In this document: positions 16,347-24,199 of the stretch, one piece after another
Layout of the letters: each line of letters begins with the position of its first letter
How positions within the stretch are numbered: the stretch's first letter is position 1
Source: an uncultured euryarchaeote
GTDB lineage: Archaea > Thermoplasmatota > Poseidoniia > Poseidoniales > Thalassarchaeaceae
Length of the DNA stretch: 36,001 bases
NCBI GenBank assembly: GCA_937876055.1
Contig: CALEIW010000051.1
Span: forward strand, 1-36,001
Direction: 5' to 3'
Notes under the pieces: generated by a model
Told to the model about the DNA's origin: nothing
Databases searched by the model: none
Seen by the model: the letters and a program-made list of their open reading frames with translations, nothing else
Position numbers and translations under genes: made by a program

Positions 16347-17975
16347 ATGCAGAAAACAAAGAATACGAGCATGATGATTGCGCTGCTCCTTGTTTTGATG
16401 GCCGGTTCCGTTGGCGTTTCAGCCGATGGTTCTGACCCACTCGACCCCTCTGATGGAGGAGCCGACTGGGACGGAGACGGTCTGACAAACGCAGAGGAGA
16501 CAGCTGAAGGCACGGACCCCACCAACCCCGACACCGATAACGATGGTCTACCGGACGGTTGGGAGGTTGCGTACGGACTAAATCCGAACTCGGCTAGTGA
16601 CGCTAACGCGGACCCAGACGGTGACGGATTGACGAACTCTCAGGAGTACTCGTCCGGTACCAACCCCTACTCGGCAGACACCGATGGTGACGGGCAAGAT
16701 GACGCCAACGATCCGTTCCCGAACGACCCTAACAACGGGTCGATGTCGGATTCGGATGGCGACGGTATCCCAGATGCGTACGATCCGGATTACGGTGACA
16801 ACGGAGAGGGTACTGGAGACGGCGGAACTGATGGCGGTGGAGATTCCGACCAAGACGGACAGGGCCAAGGTCAAGGACAGGGTCAAGGACAGGGTCAAGG
16901 ACAGGGTCAAGGACAGGGTCAAGGCCAAGGTCAAGGCCAAGGTCAAGGCCAAGGTCAGGGCCAAGGTCAGGGCCAAGGTCAAGGCCAAGGTCAAGGCCAA
17001 GGTCAAGGCCAAGGTCAGAATGGCCAAGGTCAAGGTCAAAGCGGCCAAGGTCAAGGCCAAGGCGGCCAACAGGGCCAAGGTCAGAACCAAGGTTCCCAAT
17101 CCGGTCAAGACGGTCAGCAGGGCAGCGGTCAGCAAGGTGGAGAACAATCCAACCAGCAAGACAACGGCCAAGGCCAGCAGCAAGGTGGAGAACAGAGTGG
17201 ACAACAGGGAGACCAAGAGTCCCAGGACCAGAATGGTAACAACCAGAATGGTCAGAACCAGCAGCAGCAAGGCCAGACCCAAGACAACAGTCAGGGTCAG
17301 CAGGGTCAGCAGTCCGACCAGCAGCAAAGTCAGCAGCTCGACAACCAAGACCAGAACGGCGAGAACGACAACGATGGCGATGGTATTCCAGACGATTTGG
17401 ATTTTGATGACGACAATGACGGAATCCCCGATAATGTGGATGAATTCCCAGAGGATCACGACAACGACGGCATCAATGACGCTGAGGATGATGACGACGA
17501 CGGCGACGGCATAGACGACCGCGAGGAAGTCAATGACGGCGACCCTAACTCGGATATCTACGATCACGACAATGATGGAGTACGCGATAACATCGATTTC
17601 GACATCGACAACGACGGCATCGACAACTGGAACGACGTTGGACCAAACGGAGAAGATTACCGTAGGGACCACGACAACGACGGACTAGATGACGGAGTTG
17701 ACCCAGACGACGATAACGACGACATCCTTGATGTCGACGAAATCGACGGTGCGATCGGTCTCTGGAGATACGACCACGATAACGATGGTCTAACCGACAG
17801 AGTAGATACAGATGACGACAACGACGGACTTTCCGACTGGTTCGAGCAGAACGATGGCAACCCATTGACTGGTCAATTCGACCACGACAATGACGGTATT
17901 GAAGACCATCTAGATGACGACGATGACGCCGATGGAATCCTCGACGAGGATGAAAGCGACGGCAGCGTACTGTGA
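16347..17975 (+). CDS. Secreted TSP3/EF-hand-like calcium-binding protein with Gly-Gln tandem repeat
   Basis: A 542-residue exported protein. Residues 1-27 are a signal peptide (KTK, hydrophobic core, GVSADG). Residues about 28-165 are thrombospondin-type-3-like repeats such as DGDGLTNAEE and DTDNDGLPDGW, whose spaced aspartates bind calcium in known families. Residues about 170-225 are almost pure Gly-Gln dipeptides. To about 340 the stretch becomes Gln/Asn/Gly/Ser-rich and looks disordered. Residues 345-542 are again DxDNDG-type repeats. There is no C-terminal membrane helix or sorting motif, so it is either released or bound to another surface component. The coding DNA is visibly more GC-rich than its neighbours. 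It stands alone, with a hairpin-rich leader before it and a terminator after it. Possible roles are cell-surface spacer, matrix or adhesin, all inference. Confidence 0.85.
   Translation: MQKTKNTSMMIALLLVLMAGSVGVSADGSDPLDPSDGGADWDGDGLTNAEETAEGTDPTNPDTDNDGLPDGWEVAYGLNPNSASDANADPDGDGLTNSQEYSSGTNPYSADTDGDGQDDANDPFPNDPNNGSMSDSDGDGIPDAYDPDYGDNGEGTGDGGTDGGGDSDQDGQGQGQGQGQGQGQGQGQGQGQGQGQGQGQGQGQGQGQGQGQGQGQGQGQGQGQNGQGQGQSGQGQGQGGQQGQGQNQGSQSGQDGQQGSGQQGGEQSNQQDNGQGQQQGGEQSGQQGDQESQDQNGNNQNGQNQQQQGQTQDNSQGQQGQQSDQQQSQQLDNQDQNGENDNDGDGIPDDLDFDDDNDGIPDNVDEFPEDHDNDGINDAEDDDDDGDGIDDREEVNDGDPNSDIYDHDNDGVRDNIDFDIDNDGIDNWNDVGPNGEDYRRDHDNDGLDDGVDPDDDNDDILDVDEIDGAIGLWRYDHDNDGLTDRVDTDDDNDGLSDWFEQNDGNPLTGQFDHDNDGIEDHLDDDDDADGILDEDESDGSVL
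16860..17040 (+). repeat. 12-bp tandem minisatellite encoding Gly-Gln
   Basis: About fifteen head-to-tail copies of a 12-bp unit encode GQGQ. Early copies read GGTCAAGGACAG, later ones GGTCAAGGCCAA or GGTCAGGGCCAA. Variants occur in blocks, suggesting expansion by slippage or unequal recombination. Degenerate copies continue to about 17090. Copy number is likely to differ between strains and could be collapsed in assembly. Confidence 0.9.
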
Positions 17976-18058
17976 TACAGTAAAGTTGGTCGATTACTGC
18001 TCAGGCCCGCGGTCCGTTGATTCGCGGTGACAGGTTCCTCGGGGGCGCTTCAGTCCCC

Positions 18059-18077
18059 GGGCGAACCGCCCCTTTTT
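18059..18077 (+). terminator. Hairpin plus T-run terminator after the TSP3 gene
   Basis: GGGCG (18059-18063) pairs with CGCCC (18067-18071) and is followed at once by TTTTT (18073-18077). A GC-rich hairpin with CGGGG and CCCCG arms (about 18039-18059) lies just upstream. It sits between convergent genes and points the right way to end the TSP3 transcript. Confidence 0.6.
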
Positions 18078-18083
18078 CCAACC

Positions 18084-19097
18084 TCAGAAGTCGAATAGGG
18101 TCGGCTGGTTATCCGATTTCAGATGATTAGCGGAAGCTAGCCTGTCTAGGGCCCGCTGTAGTCTTCCATCTGAGAATCCACACTCTCCTTGAAGGAAGCC
18201 TCGCAAATCCTTCTCGACCGCTCGCGTAGCTTTTGGTATTGGATCTGGATGCACGGGATGGTTTAGGAAAAGACCACGAATGGTCTCGATATTTTCTGGC
18301 ATCTCAAATTCCTTTACCTCAGAAACTGCTTCCATCGTACCATGCTCTTTGATTAGTTTCAAACCAGTTTTTGGACCGATTCCCTTGATTCCAGGATGGA
18401 AATCAGTTCCAATCATGATAGCAAGGTCAACTAATTGTTCTCTAGTAATTTCGTGAGTGTCTAGTAACTCTTGCAAGACTACTTTCTCAGCCGTCAACAA
18501 TCGACCAAATTTCTTCCGTCCATGGCTAGTTAGATTTCGAATCATTACCGGCGAGCCGTATAGTAGAGTGTCCCAATCTTGGCTCGCCACTGCTGCAACT
18601 TCTCCGTTCGCACAGCGAACAGCACCAGCACCTTCTGCTTCCATTGGTGCTTCTATCCAAACTAGACCCAGACAATCGAATAGTCGCTTAGTTTCAGCAA
18701 CCATGTCTCGGGTATATTCTGCAGTTTGTGGGCCGAGTTTCTTTGCAAGAGTCATATCTCCGGCCTCAACCGCAGCTTCCCACTTCTCAACAGCCTCAAC
18801 TTTGCGCTCCTTTCTTCCAGCGAGGGTATCCATCTTCAGATCATGCGGTCGACCATCAAAGAAGAACACAGGTTCGATGCCCTGCTCAAGCATCCAGGTC
18901 GCTCTGTCGAGAAAACCCATCAGATGGGCAACAGGCCTTCCATCGAAAGATAGTGGCTTTCCATCTTGACCGACTAGACTGGTAATGAATTGGTAGGCGT
19001 TAAGAAAAACGTCGATGGCTACACGCTGCCCGGACATTTCGCTCAATTCGAGAGGATGTGCGGTGGCTAAGTCTCTCAAATTACAGCCCAGATTCAC
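18084..19097 (-). CDS. fen: Flap endonuclease 1 (FEN-1/XPG family)
   Basis: A structure-specific nuclease that removes 5' flaps during Okazaki-fragment maturation and base excision repair. The N domain and I domain are both present with the expected acidic metal ligands: D29 (AIDVFLNAYQ), D81 (FFFDGRP), E153 and E155 (MEAEGAG), D174 and D176 (SQDWDTLL) and D232 (IGTDFHPGIKGIGPKTG, also the helix-hairpin-helix DNA-binding loop). The last seven residues QPTLFDF form a PCNA-interacting box, so it should work on the sliding clamp. Length 337 is normal for archaea. The start is a GTG directly behind a long G-run, and NLRDLATAHPLE matches the family N-terminus. It is divergent from the tRNA methyltransferase, with 83 bp between them. 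Confidence 0.95.
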   Translation of the reverse strand: MNLGCNLRDLATAHPLELSEMSGQRVAIDVFLNAYQFITSLVGQDGKPLSFDGRPVAHLMGFLDRATWMLEQGIEPVFFFDGRPHDLKMDTLAGRKERKVEAVEKWEAAVEAGDMTLAKKLGPQTAEYTRDMVAETKRLFDCLGLVWIEAPMEAEGAGAVRCANGEVAAVASQDWDTLLYGSPVMIRNLTSHGRKKFGRLLTAEKVVLQELLDTHEITREQLVDLAIMIGTDFHPGIKGIGPKTGLKLIKEHGTMEAVSEVKEFEMPENIETIRGLFLNHPVHPDPIPKATRAVEKDLRGFLQGECGFSDGRLQRALDRLASANHLKSDNQPTLFDF

Positions 19098-19180
19098 TCC
19101 CCCCCGTCGATGCTTAGCCTATCCTGTCCGTCGAGGCATTTAGGGTTGAAGTCGGGGGCGAGAAGGACGGAGGAAGCAAG

Positions 19181-20335
19181 TTGAGCCGGCTGACCCTTGT
19201 TGGAAGCGGCTGGCATCCAGCATTATTCCGTTCAGAGGCTGAAGCATTAGTAGGCCCTGTTGGTTTTGTTCATCCAAGAGTCGTAGTTACTGCATCGACA
19301 GATGAGATAGCCCTCAATCGACTCAGTAGGTCTGCCTTAGTCGACGAAGTACTTTGCAATGCTGAGCATAGTGAAGTTGTAGAACCAGAGAATATTATCC
19401 AGCGAATCGTAGATTGGGCGAAAGAGAATCTTCCAGAAGGCAGTTTTGCAGTCCGAGTCAATGTAATCGGCTCATCCTTAGCAGGTTTTTCCCGTTCAGA
19501 AATTGCACAGAATGTAGGGGCTGGAGTCTTTGGAGAATCACATCCGGTAGATTTGGAGAATCCCGACAATGAAATCGTGGTTTTCCTAGCGGGTCCAGAA
19601 GATCCACCCAATCACCCCGACCCACTATACCTCTCTCCGCCGATGATTATCTGGGGATTGAAAGAGGATAATTGGCAGCGGTCAGGTTGGGGGGGCCGTT
19701 CTCCTACTGACCGCCCATTCTTCCAACCGGTCTCGTTGGAACCTAGATTGGCTAGACTGATGATATCACTTGGTCATCGCTCGGGTTTGGAACCTACGAC
19801 GGTTATCGACCCATTCTGTGGAACTGGTGGAATCGCAATAGAGGCGATGTTAGCCGGACTGAACGTACTTGCAAGTGACCTCGACCCAAAGATGGTAAAA
19901 GGCACAGAAGAGAATTTGCAATGGGTATCAGAAGACCTCTGTAGTGGATATTCAGCAACTTGGGATGTACAAGAATCCGGTGTAGGACTCACTCCTGATG
20001 TTTGGGGAAAAGTTGGCGGAGCAATCTTTGCTTTCGATCCTCCATATGGCCGTAACGCATGGAAATCAGATGATGGCTACCAACTATTTCTCAAGGCTTG
20101 CTCAGCTGCTAGAACCATTGACCATTCAGGCTCTCTATGCACTCTTCTTCCTACAGACCCTGCGATTTTGAAAGATAATTCAGATGAACCCATTGACTAT
20201 TTGGTGATGGGCAAACCTTGGTCAAAGGTAGCCGACGAAATGCTTGACCGTGGCTGGAAAGTTGTACTGATGGCTCCGGTCAAAGTTCACCGCTCATTGG
20301 CTCGTCTGCTCGTCGTCGCCCACCCGTCGCATTGA
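19181..20335 (+). CDS. Trm-G10/Trm11-like tRNA guanine-N2 methyltransferase
   Basis: Probably methylates N2 of a tRNA guanosine (position 10 in the archaeal family) using S-adenosylmethionine. The C-terminal half is a Rossmann-type methyltransferase with motif I at IDPFCGTGGIAIEAMLAG and the catalytic DPPYGRNAW motif. The N-terminal about 170 residues correspond to the substrate-binding (THUMP-type) part, which is weakly conserved here. The start is TTG, supported by GGAGGAA about eight bases upstream. The position directly before tRNA-Arg (28 bp) fits a tRNA-related role but is not proof of it. Length 384 is slightly longer than typical Trm-G10 enzymes. A DNA or rRNA guanine-N2 methyltransferase is the less likely alternative. 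Confidence 0.85.
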   Translation: MSRLTLVGSGWHPALFRSEAEALVGPVGFVHPRVVVTASTDEIALNRLSRSALVDEVLCNAEHSEVVEPENIIQRIVDWAKENLPEGSFAVRVNVIGSSLAGFSRSEIAQNVGAGVFGESHPVDLENPDNEIVVFLAGPEDPPNHPDPLYLSPPMIIWGLKEDNWQRSGWGGRSPTDRPFFQPVSLEPRLARLMISLGHRSGLEPTTVIDPFCGTGGIAIEAMLAGLNVLASDLDPKMVKGTEENLQWVSEDLCSGYSATWDVQESGVGLTPDVWGKVGGAIFAFDPPYGRNAWKSDDGYQLFLKACSAARTIDHSGSLCTLLPTDPAILKDNSDEPIDYLVMGKPWSKVADEMLDRGWKVVLMAPVKVHRSLARLLVVAHPSH

Positions 20336-20363
20336 AGAAAGGCCGACGCTCGCCTCAGAACAC

Positions 20364-20440
20364 GGGCGATTGGTGTAGTCTGGATATCATCTGGCGCTTC
20401 GGACGCTAGGACATGGGTTCGAATCCTGTATCGCCCACCA
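20364..20440 (+). tRNA. tRNA-Arg (anticodon UCG), CCA encoded
   Basis: A full cloverleaf can be drawn: acceptor GGGCGAT with ATCGCCC (20364-20370 and 20430-20436), D arm GTGT..TCAT, anticodon stem TGGCG with CGCTA enclosing loop CTTCGGA (anticodon TCG at 34-36), a four-base variable loop, and a T arm with TTCGAAT loop. Discriminator A and an encoded CCA end the gene. The TauE-like gene on the other strand begins its stop codon at the very next base. No intron is seen. Confidence 0.93.
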
Positions 20441-21193
20441 CTAATTCAGATAACTGACAATCTGAACTGTAATCATGATGGCTGCGACTACGAGGAACAT
20501 TGGTCGCAATAATGCGTAACCATACTTCAGAACATAACCGGGTGCAAGATAACCTCCAATCATGTTCGCCAGTGCGAAGGGAATCGCAACTTCGTAATTT
20601 ACTGATGCAGCTATTGCGAATATTGCATACGATCCGATATTCCCTCCGAAATTCAGAATTCTGGCCGTTGCAGCGGCTCTGTCCATACCAAATCCAGCAC
20701 CTTTGATGTATCCAGCCATCAGCATGCTTCCGGTTCCAGGGCCAAGGAATCCTTCGTAGAATCCTATTCCAGTTCCCATACCAACAGTTACCGGAATCAC
20801 TCTTTCTTCCTTGAGATCTTCTTCCTTGCCAAATTTAGGATTGAATAATACATAGAAGAATAAAGCAATCAGTACAACGATTACAATCGGCAATAATACA
20901 TCTGGTTCGACCAGTAATACAGCGTATGTGCCAATCATGGAAAAAATAATCATCACAACCCATCCAATAAAGGCGGCTTTTCTTGGCACAATATCGCTTT
21001 CTAGATATTTTACACTCGCAATAGCAGCGGCAGCAGTTGATGCGAATTTGTTTGTTCCAAGTGCAACATGTAGGGGTATACCGGCCCACAAAAGTGCTGG
21101 TAATCGAAGTAAGCCTCCTCCACCAACAGCACTATCTACAAATCCGGCGAATACTCCAACTAACATCAATAGAAGGAATACCTCGTTGTCCAC
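20441..21193 (-). CDS. TauE/SafE family membrane permease (probable anion exporter)
   Basis: An integral membrane protein of the TauE/SafE group, whose characterised members export sulfite, sulfoacetate or related anions. About eight hydrophobic segments fill its 250 residues. It opens with the family-typical GVFAGFVDSAVGGGGLLRLPALLWAG, and the second half repeats the pattern at GFYEGFLGPGTGSMLMAGY. The start is a GTG (VDNEVFLLLM). The substrate cannot be read from sequence, and no sulfur-metabolism gene lies nearby. Its stop codon abuts the tRNA-Arg 3' end with no spacer, so it has no room for its own terminator before the tRNA. Confidence 0.88.
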   Translation of the reverse strand: MDNEVFLLLMLVGVFAGFVDSAVGGGGLLRLPALLWAGIPLHVALGTNKFASTAAAAIASVKYLESDIVPRKAAFIGWVVMIIFSMIGTYAVLLVEPDVLLPIVIVVLIALFFYVLFNPKFGKEEDLKEERVIPVTVGMGTGIGFYEGFLGPGTGSMLMAGYIKGAGFGMDRAAATARILNFGGNIGSYAIFAIAASVNYEVAIPFALANMIGGYLAPGYVLKYGYALLRPMFLVVAAIMITVQIVSYLN

Positions 21194-21229
21194 GTAGTTA
21201 TCCGAAGCCAGCGGACTATGAGATTTGCA

Positions 21230-21523
21230 CTACTCAACACTCGATTCTTTTGTAGCTCGTCGATTCTTTATCCACCGGAATAAAACCCTTGAGAATATCA
21301 TCGAGAAAATAAGGAAAACTAGTGAATACCACCAAGGATTATTCTCGCTGGTAGCAATGAAATAGGTCACAATAAGAATGCCCATTCCGTAGAAGGCTCG
21401 AAAGATAGAGTAGGCAATGAATGACTTAACAAGTGGATTTGCAAGAAAGCGTTGCAGCCAATTTTGCTCTGACGATTGGCTAATCCTCTCGCCTCCAATG
21501 ACTAATTCTATCTCCACCCACAT
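21230..21523 (-). CDS. Small two-helix membrane protein, unknown
   Basis: About 97 residues with an amphipathic, glutamine-rich N-terminus and two hydrophobic helices (near FIAYSIFRAFYGMGILIVTYF and WWYSLVFLIFSMIF), then a basic tail RWIKNRRATKESS that should remain in the cytoplasm. I recognise no family. The ATG at 21523 (preceded by an in-frame TTG) overlaps the 3' end of ribD by about 44 bases in another frame. The overlap suggests translation coupled to ribD. No closer start is obvious. Confidence 0.55.
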   Translation of the reverse strand: MWVEIELVIGGERISQSSEQNWLQRFLANPLVKSFIAYSIFRAFYGMGILIVTYFIATSENNPWWYSLVFLIFSMIFSRVLFRWIKNRRATKESSVE

Positions 21524-22565
21524 CAATTTCTCTAATTTGCTTCAACCCGGCAGAACTCAATTCATTCTCGGAAAATACAGTCCCCTCACCACTTAATTCG
21601 ACAGGTGATTGGCAAAGGTGAGCCCTGTCGACGAGACCCTCTGCTAGGAATCTCCTCCAAGTGTTTGGTCCCCCTTCTACCAACAATGATTGAATTCCTC
21701 TATCGCCAAGATAATCTAGAATTCGAGCAATAGTAATTTCTCCTTCACTAGCCGAAAGAATCGCACGTTCAACGTGTTCTGCATCAGAATTCGGTAATTC
21801 GAAAGGCTCGGCATGAATTAGCAGAGTTGGTGCCTTAGCATCATTCAGTAATTTACAGTCTGTAGGGATTCTACCACTTGGGTCAATGACAACTCGTGTT
21901 GGTGCATTTCGTGGACCTATGTCTGGTCCCCGCACCGTCAAAGAGGGGTCGTCGCGGACAACGGTATCAACACCAACTAGAATTGCCATAGAATCTGCAC
22001 GAAGTGCATGAACAATCTCCAATGATTCTGGCGAAGAAAATCGCTGTGCTGGCTCATTAGGGTCACAATCAACTCGACCATTTGCATCGATTGCAGCCTT
22101 CAATAAGACCTCTGGACGCATATTTTGACACCAATGCATGAATTCACTCATCTGTTCACCGCATTCCTCGGCTAGAAGTCCTGATTCTACCTCTACATCC
22201 GATTTTTCCAGTGCTGAGGCACCATCTCCACGCACTGTTGGGTTCGGATCATCCGCCCCGATTACGACCCTCTTTACTCCCGCCCAAAGCAGAGCTTCTG
22301 TACATGGAGGAGTTCTTCCAAAGTGATTACACGGCTCCAATGTAACATAGGCTGTAGAGCCTTGAGTGGCTACTCCTTTCGCTTCCGCGTCTGCAATTGC
22401 CATCTGTTCTGCGTGTAGGCCACCTATGTGGTCGTGCCAACCCTCGGCGATGATTTCCCCATCCTTAACTAGGACACAACCAACTAACGGATTCGGCATT
22501 ACGCGGTTCCTTCCACGTTCAGCGATTTCAATCGCTCGCCGCATGAATTGTGCCTCATCGTCCAT
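21480..22565 (-). CDS. ribD: Riboflavin deaminase/reductase, fused RibD
   Basis: Two sequential riboflavin-pathway steps: deamination of the diaminopyrimidine, then NADPH reduction of the ribosyl side chain. Residues about 1-140 are a cytidine-deaminase-fold domain with the zinc set HAEQMA (proton-shuttling E) and PCNHFGRTPPC. Residues about 145-360 are a DHFR-like reductase (LLKAAIDANGRVD, ALRADSMAILVGVDTV, LLVEGGPNTWRRFL). I chose the ATG at 22565 because GAGGT precedes it and MDDEAQFMRRAIEIAERG is the family start. Nine extra codons to 22592 are open. Many archaea have a separate reductase and no RibD, so this fused form suggests bacterial ancestry. It is divergent from the lipid kinase. 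Confidence 0.93.
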   Translation of the reverse strand: MDDEAQFMRRAIEIAERGRNRVMPNPLVGCVLVKDGEIIAEGWHDHIGGLHAEQMAIADAEAKGVATQGSTAYVTLEPCNHFGRTPPCTEALLWAGVKRVVIGADDPNPTVRGDGASALEKSDVEVESGLLAEECGEQMSEFMHWCQNMRPEVLLKAAIDANGRVDCDPNEPAQRFSSPESLEIVHALRADSMAILVGVDTVVRDDPSLTVRGPDIGPRNAPTRVVIDPSGRIPTDCKLLNDAKAPTLLIHAEPFELPNSDAEHVERAILSASEGEITIARILDYLGDRGIQSLLVEGGPNTWRRFLAEGLVDRAHLCQSPVELSGEGTVFSENELSSAGLKQIREIDVGGDRISHWRRED

Positions 22566-22625
22566 GCTGTTCAGACCTCGCGAATACCCCATTACACTTG
22601 ACTTCTACATTCGCGAGGATTCAAG

Positions 22626-23681
22626 TTGAGTTCAGGCCCTCAGGCAACTATGCCTAGGATAGCCTGCATCCTCAATCCAAAGGCCAGAGACGGAATATCA
22701 TCGAAAAGCTGGCCTGAATTCGAAACGGCACTAACCTCTGCCGGTTTTGAAATCGACATACACGAAACACAGCGGGTTGGCCATGCAATGGAGATAGCTT
22801 ACGACCTACTATCTGGAGATCATGATATGATTGTTGCAGTAGGAGGAGATGGTACTGTTCACGAGGTAGCCTCTGGATTACGAGGTAGTAAGAAGAAGAT
22901 GGGTATCTTGCCAATTGGAAGTGGTAATGATTTCGCCCGCGCTCTAGGAATTCCTCTATTCGATGTACAAGGCGCGGTAGATTTGCTATCAAATGGAACA
23001 GACCATTCGGTTGGAGCGGTTCGTGCTGAGGGCCCAGCGGCAAGCGATTTACCACAGTACAAGATTCCATCACCTCATCCATGTAATGGAGAAGCAAATC
23101 GAGAAGGAAATCTAGTTCGTTGGTCTTTCTTAGAGGTTGATGGTGGAGTTACTAGCTCAGTCAATCGAATGAAAATTGCAGGCAAGTTTAGTTGGATTCG
23201 CGGCCAAGCCAAGTATACCGCACTAGGTATTCGTGCGATTCTAGGTTGGAAAACTCAACCAGCATGGATGCGAGTCAATGGCGGTGAAACCCAAACGGTT
23301 CCACTTCAGGGGTTGTTTGTCCTTAGCCAGTGTGAAACCTTTGGTGGCGGATTCAAAGTAACACCAGGCGCTCATCCAAAGAGAGATCACGCGTCGTTAA
23401 TTATCGGCTTAGGATTATCCAAAATGCAAATGTTAGCAGTAATGGGTCCCCTTGAGAAGGGTGAGCACGTCGGTAAATGGGGGAAGATTACCATGGAAGA
23501 TTGCACTTCTTTCGAAATTGGTGCAGTAGATTCCAATGGTAATCCTAGCGATACTGAACCTCACAGCCCTCCTCTATTCATCAATGTCGACGGCGAGGCT
23601 TGTTTGACCACACCCTGTACTCTTCAGTTCCATAGTGACCAACTAATTGTTCGTGGAGCATCGAGAATCCCCAATGAATGA
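22626..23681 (+). CDS. Diacylglycerol/sphingosine-kinase-family lipid kinase
   Basis: An ATP-dependent lipid kinase of the DagK/YegS superfamily. Diagnostic motifs are the glycine-rich start ACILNPKARDG, the nucleotide loop VGGDGTVHEVASGL, and the LPIGSGNDFARALGIPL segment. The C-terminal beta-rich half ends with the FINVDGEACLTTPCTLQF motif seen in the family. In archaea, candidates for the substrate are geranylgeranyl-glycerol-type or long-chain lipids, but the substrate is unknown here. The start is a TTG with GAGGAT seven bases upstream. An ATG at 22650 is possible. It is divergent from ribD, leaving little room for two promoters, and is followed three bases later by the tRNA-Ser gene on the other strand. 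Confidence 0.88.
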   Translation: MSSGPQATMPRIACILNPKARDGISSKSWPEFETALTSAGFEIDIHETQRVGHAMEIAYDLLSGDHDMIVAVGGDGTVHEVASGLRGSKKKMGILPIGSGNDFARALGIPLFDVQGAVDLLSNGTDHSVGAVRAEGPAASDLPQYKIPSPHPCNGEANREGNLVRWSFLEVDGGVTSSVNRMKIAGKFSWIRGQAKYTALGIRAILGWKTQPAWMRVNGGETQTVPLQGLFVLSQCETFGGGFKVTPGAHPKRDHASLIIGLGLSKMQMLAVMGPLEKGEHVGKWGKITMEDCTSFEIGAVDSNGNPSDTEPHSPPLFINVDGEACLTTPCTLQFHSDQLIVRGASRIPNE

Positions 23682-23684
23682 TTG

Positions 23685-23770
23685 TGGCGCAGACGGAGAG
23701 ATTTGAACTCCCGAGTCCAAGGGACACCGGATTTCAAATCCGGCGCAATACCAGGCTATGCGACGTCTGC
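23685..23770 (-). tRNA. tRNA-Ser (anticodon UGA), CCA encoded
   Basis: On the minus strand: acceptor GCAGACG with CGTCTGC, D arm with GCAT..GGT, anticodon stem CCGGA with TCCGG around loop TTTGAAA (anticodon TGA), an extended variable arm (GTGTCCC..GGACTC) and a T arm with TTCAAAT. The long variable arm, discriminator G and anticodon all agree on serine. CCA is encoded (23685-23687). Confidence 0.93.
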
Positions 23771-23825
23771 AGTAGTCACCCGTAGTAGCATCTTTTGATG
23801 AATCTATGTGGAGGTCGAAGACCAA

Positions 23826-24188
23826 TCAAAGACCATAATTTCCGGGTCTACACCAGTCTGGTAGGCCGGATGCGGCATCTGGGTGAGTAAGTCCAACGAA
23901 TAACACCATGATGATGATGAAGAAGGCTGGGAACAATGCTGTCATAGTCAATATCTTTGAGTCAGCATCACCGTAGAGGTGCATGAAAATGGCTGCAATC
24001 ATGATGAATTTTGGAATTGCAATTATTGTCAAAATCCAAAGCGTAACCACTTTCTCTGTAGTACCACGTTCCTCGGCAAATTGAGTCAGATCTAACCCAA
24101 CAGCAGCCACTTCGATTAATGTTAGAATCATTAATCCGTAGAAATTCATCCAGTAAGGGTCTTGTCCAAAAATCTTGTAATTTGCCAT
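23826..24188 (-). CDS. coxD: Cytochrome c oxidase subunit IV (bacterial/archaeal type)
   Basis: A small three-helix subunit of the aa3/caa3-type oxidase. After a short cytoplasmic N-terminus, helices run near FYGLMILTLIEVAAVGLDL, VVTLWILTIIAIPKFIMIAAIFMHLY and TMTALFPAFFIIIMVLFVGL. The helix-two PKF..M..FMHL pattern is the signature of prokaryotic subunit IV. GAGGTGA lies eight bases before the ATG. It is the last gene of the cox operon, 11 bp after coxIII, so it should assemble with the other subunits in the membrane. Its role in the family is stabilising CuB and assembly rather than catalysis. Confidence 0.87.
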   Translation of the reverse strand: MANYKIFGQDPYWMNFYGLMILTLIEVAAVGLDLTQFAEERGTTEKVVTLWILTIIAIPKFIMIAAIFMHLYGDADSKILTMTALFPAFFIIIMVLFVGLTHPDAASGLPDWCRPGNYGL

Positions 24189-24199
24189 ACCTAATCACC

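Noticed and set aside
16860..17040. CRISPR array
   Set aside because: The 12-bp units are contiguous, with no unique spacers, and encode Gly-Gln in frame.
16684..17514. 276-residue Lys/Val-rich frame on the plus strand
   Set aside because: A frame-shifted reading of the same repeat region. The frame with signal peptide and TSP3 motifs is clearly the coding one.
16578..17672. 364-residue open frame on the minus strand
   Set aside because: It is opposite the TSP3/Gly-Gln gene, consists of monotonous Leu/Thr/Ala/Val repeats, and arises from the tandem repeat lacking stops in several frames.
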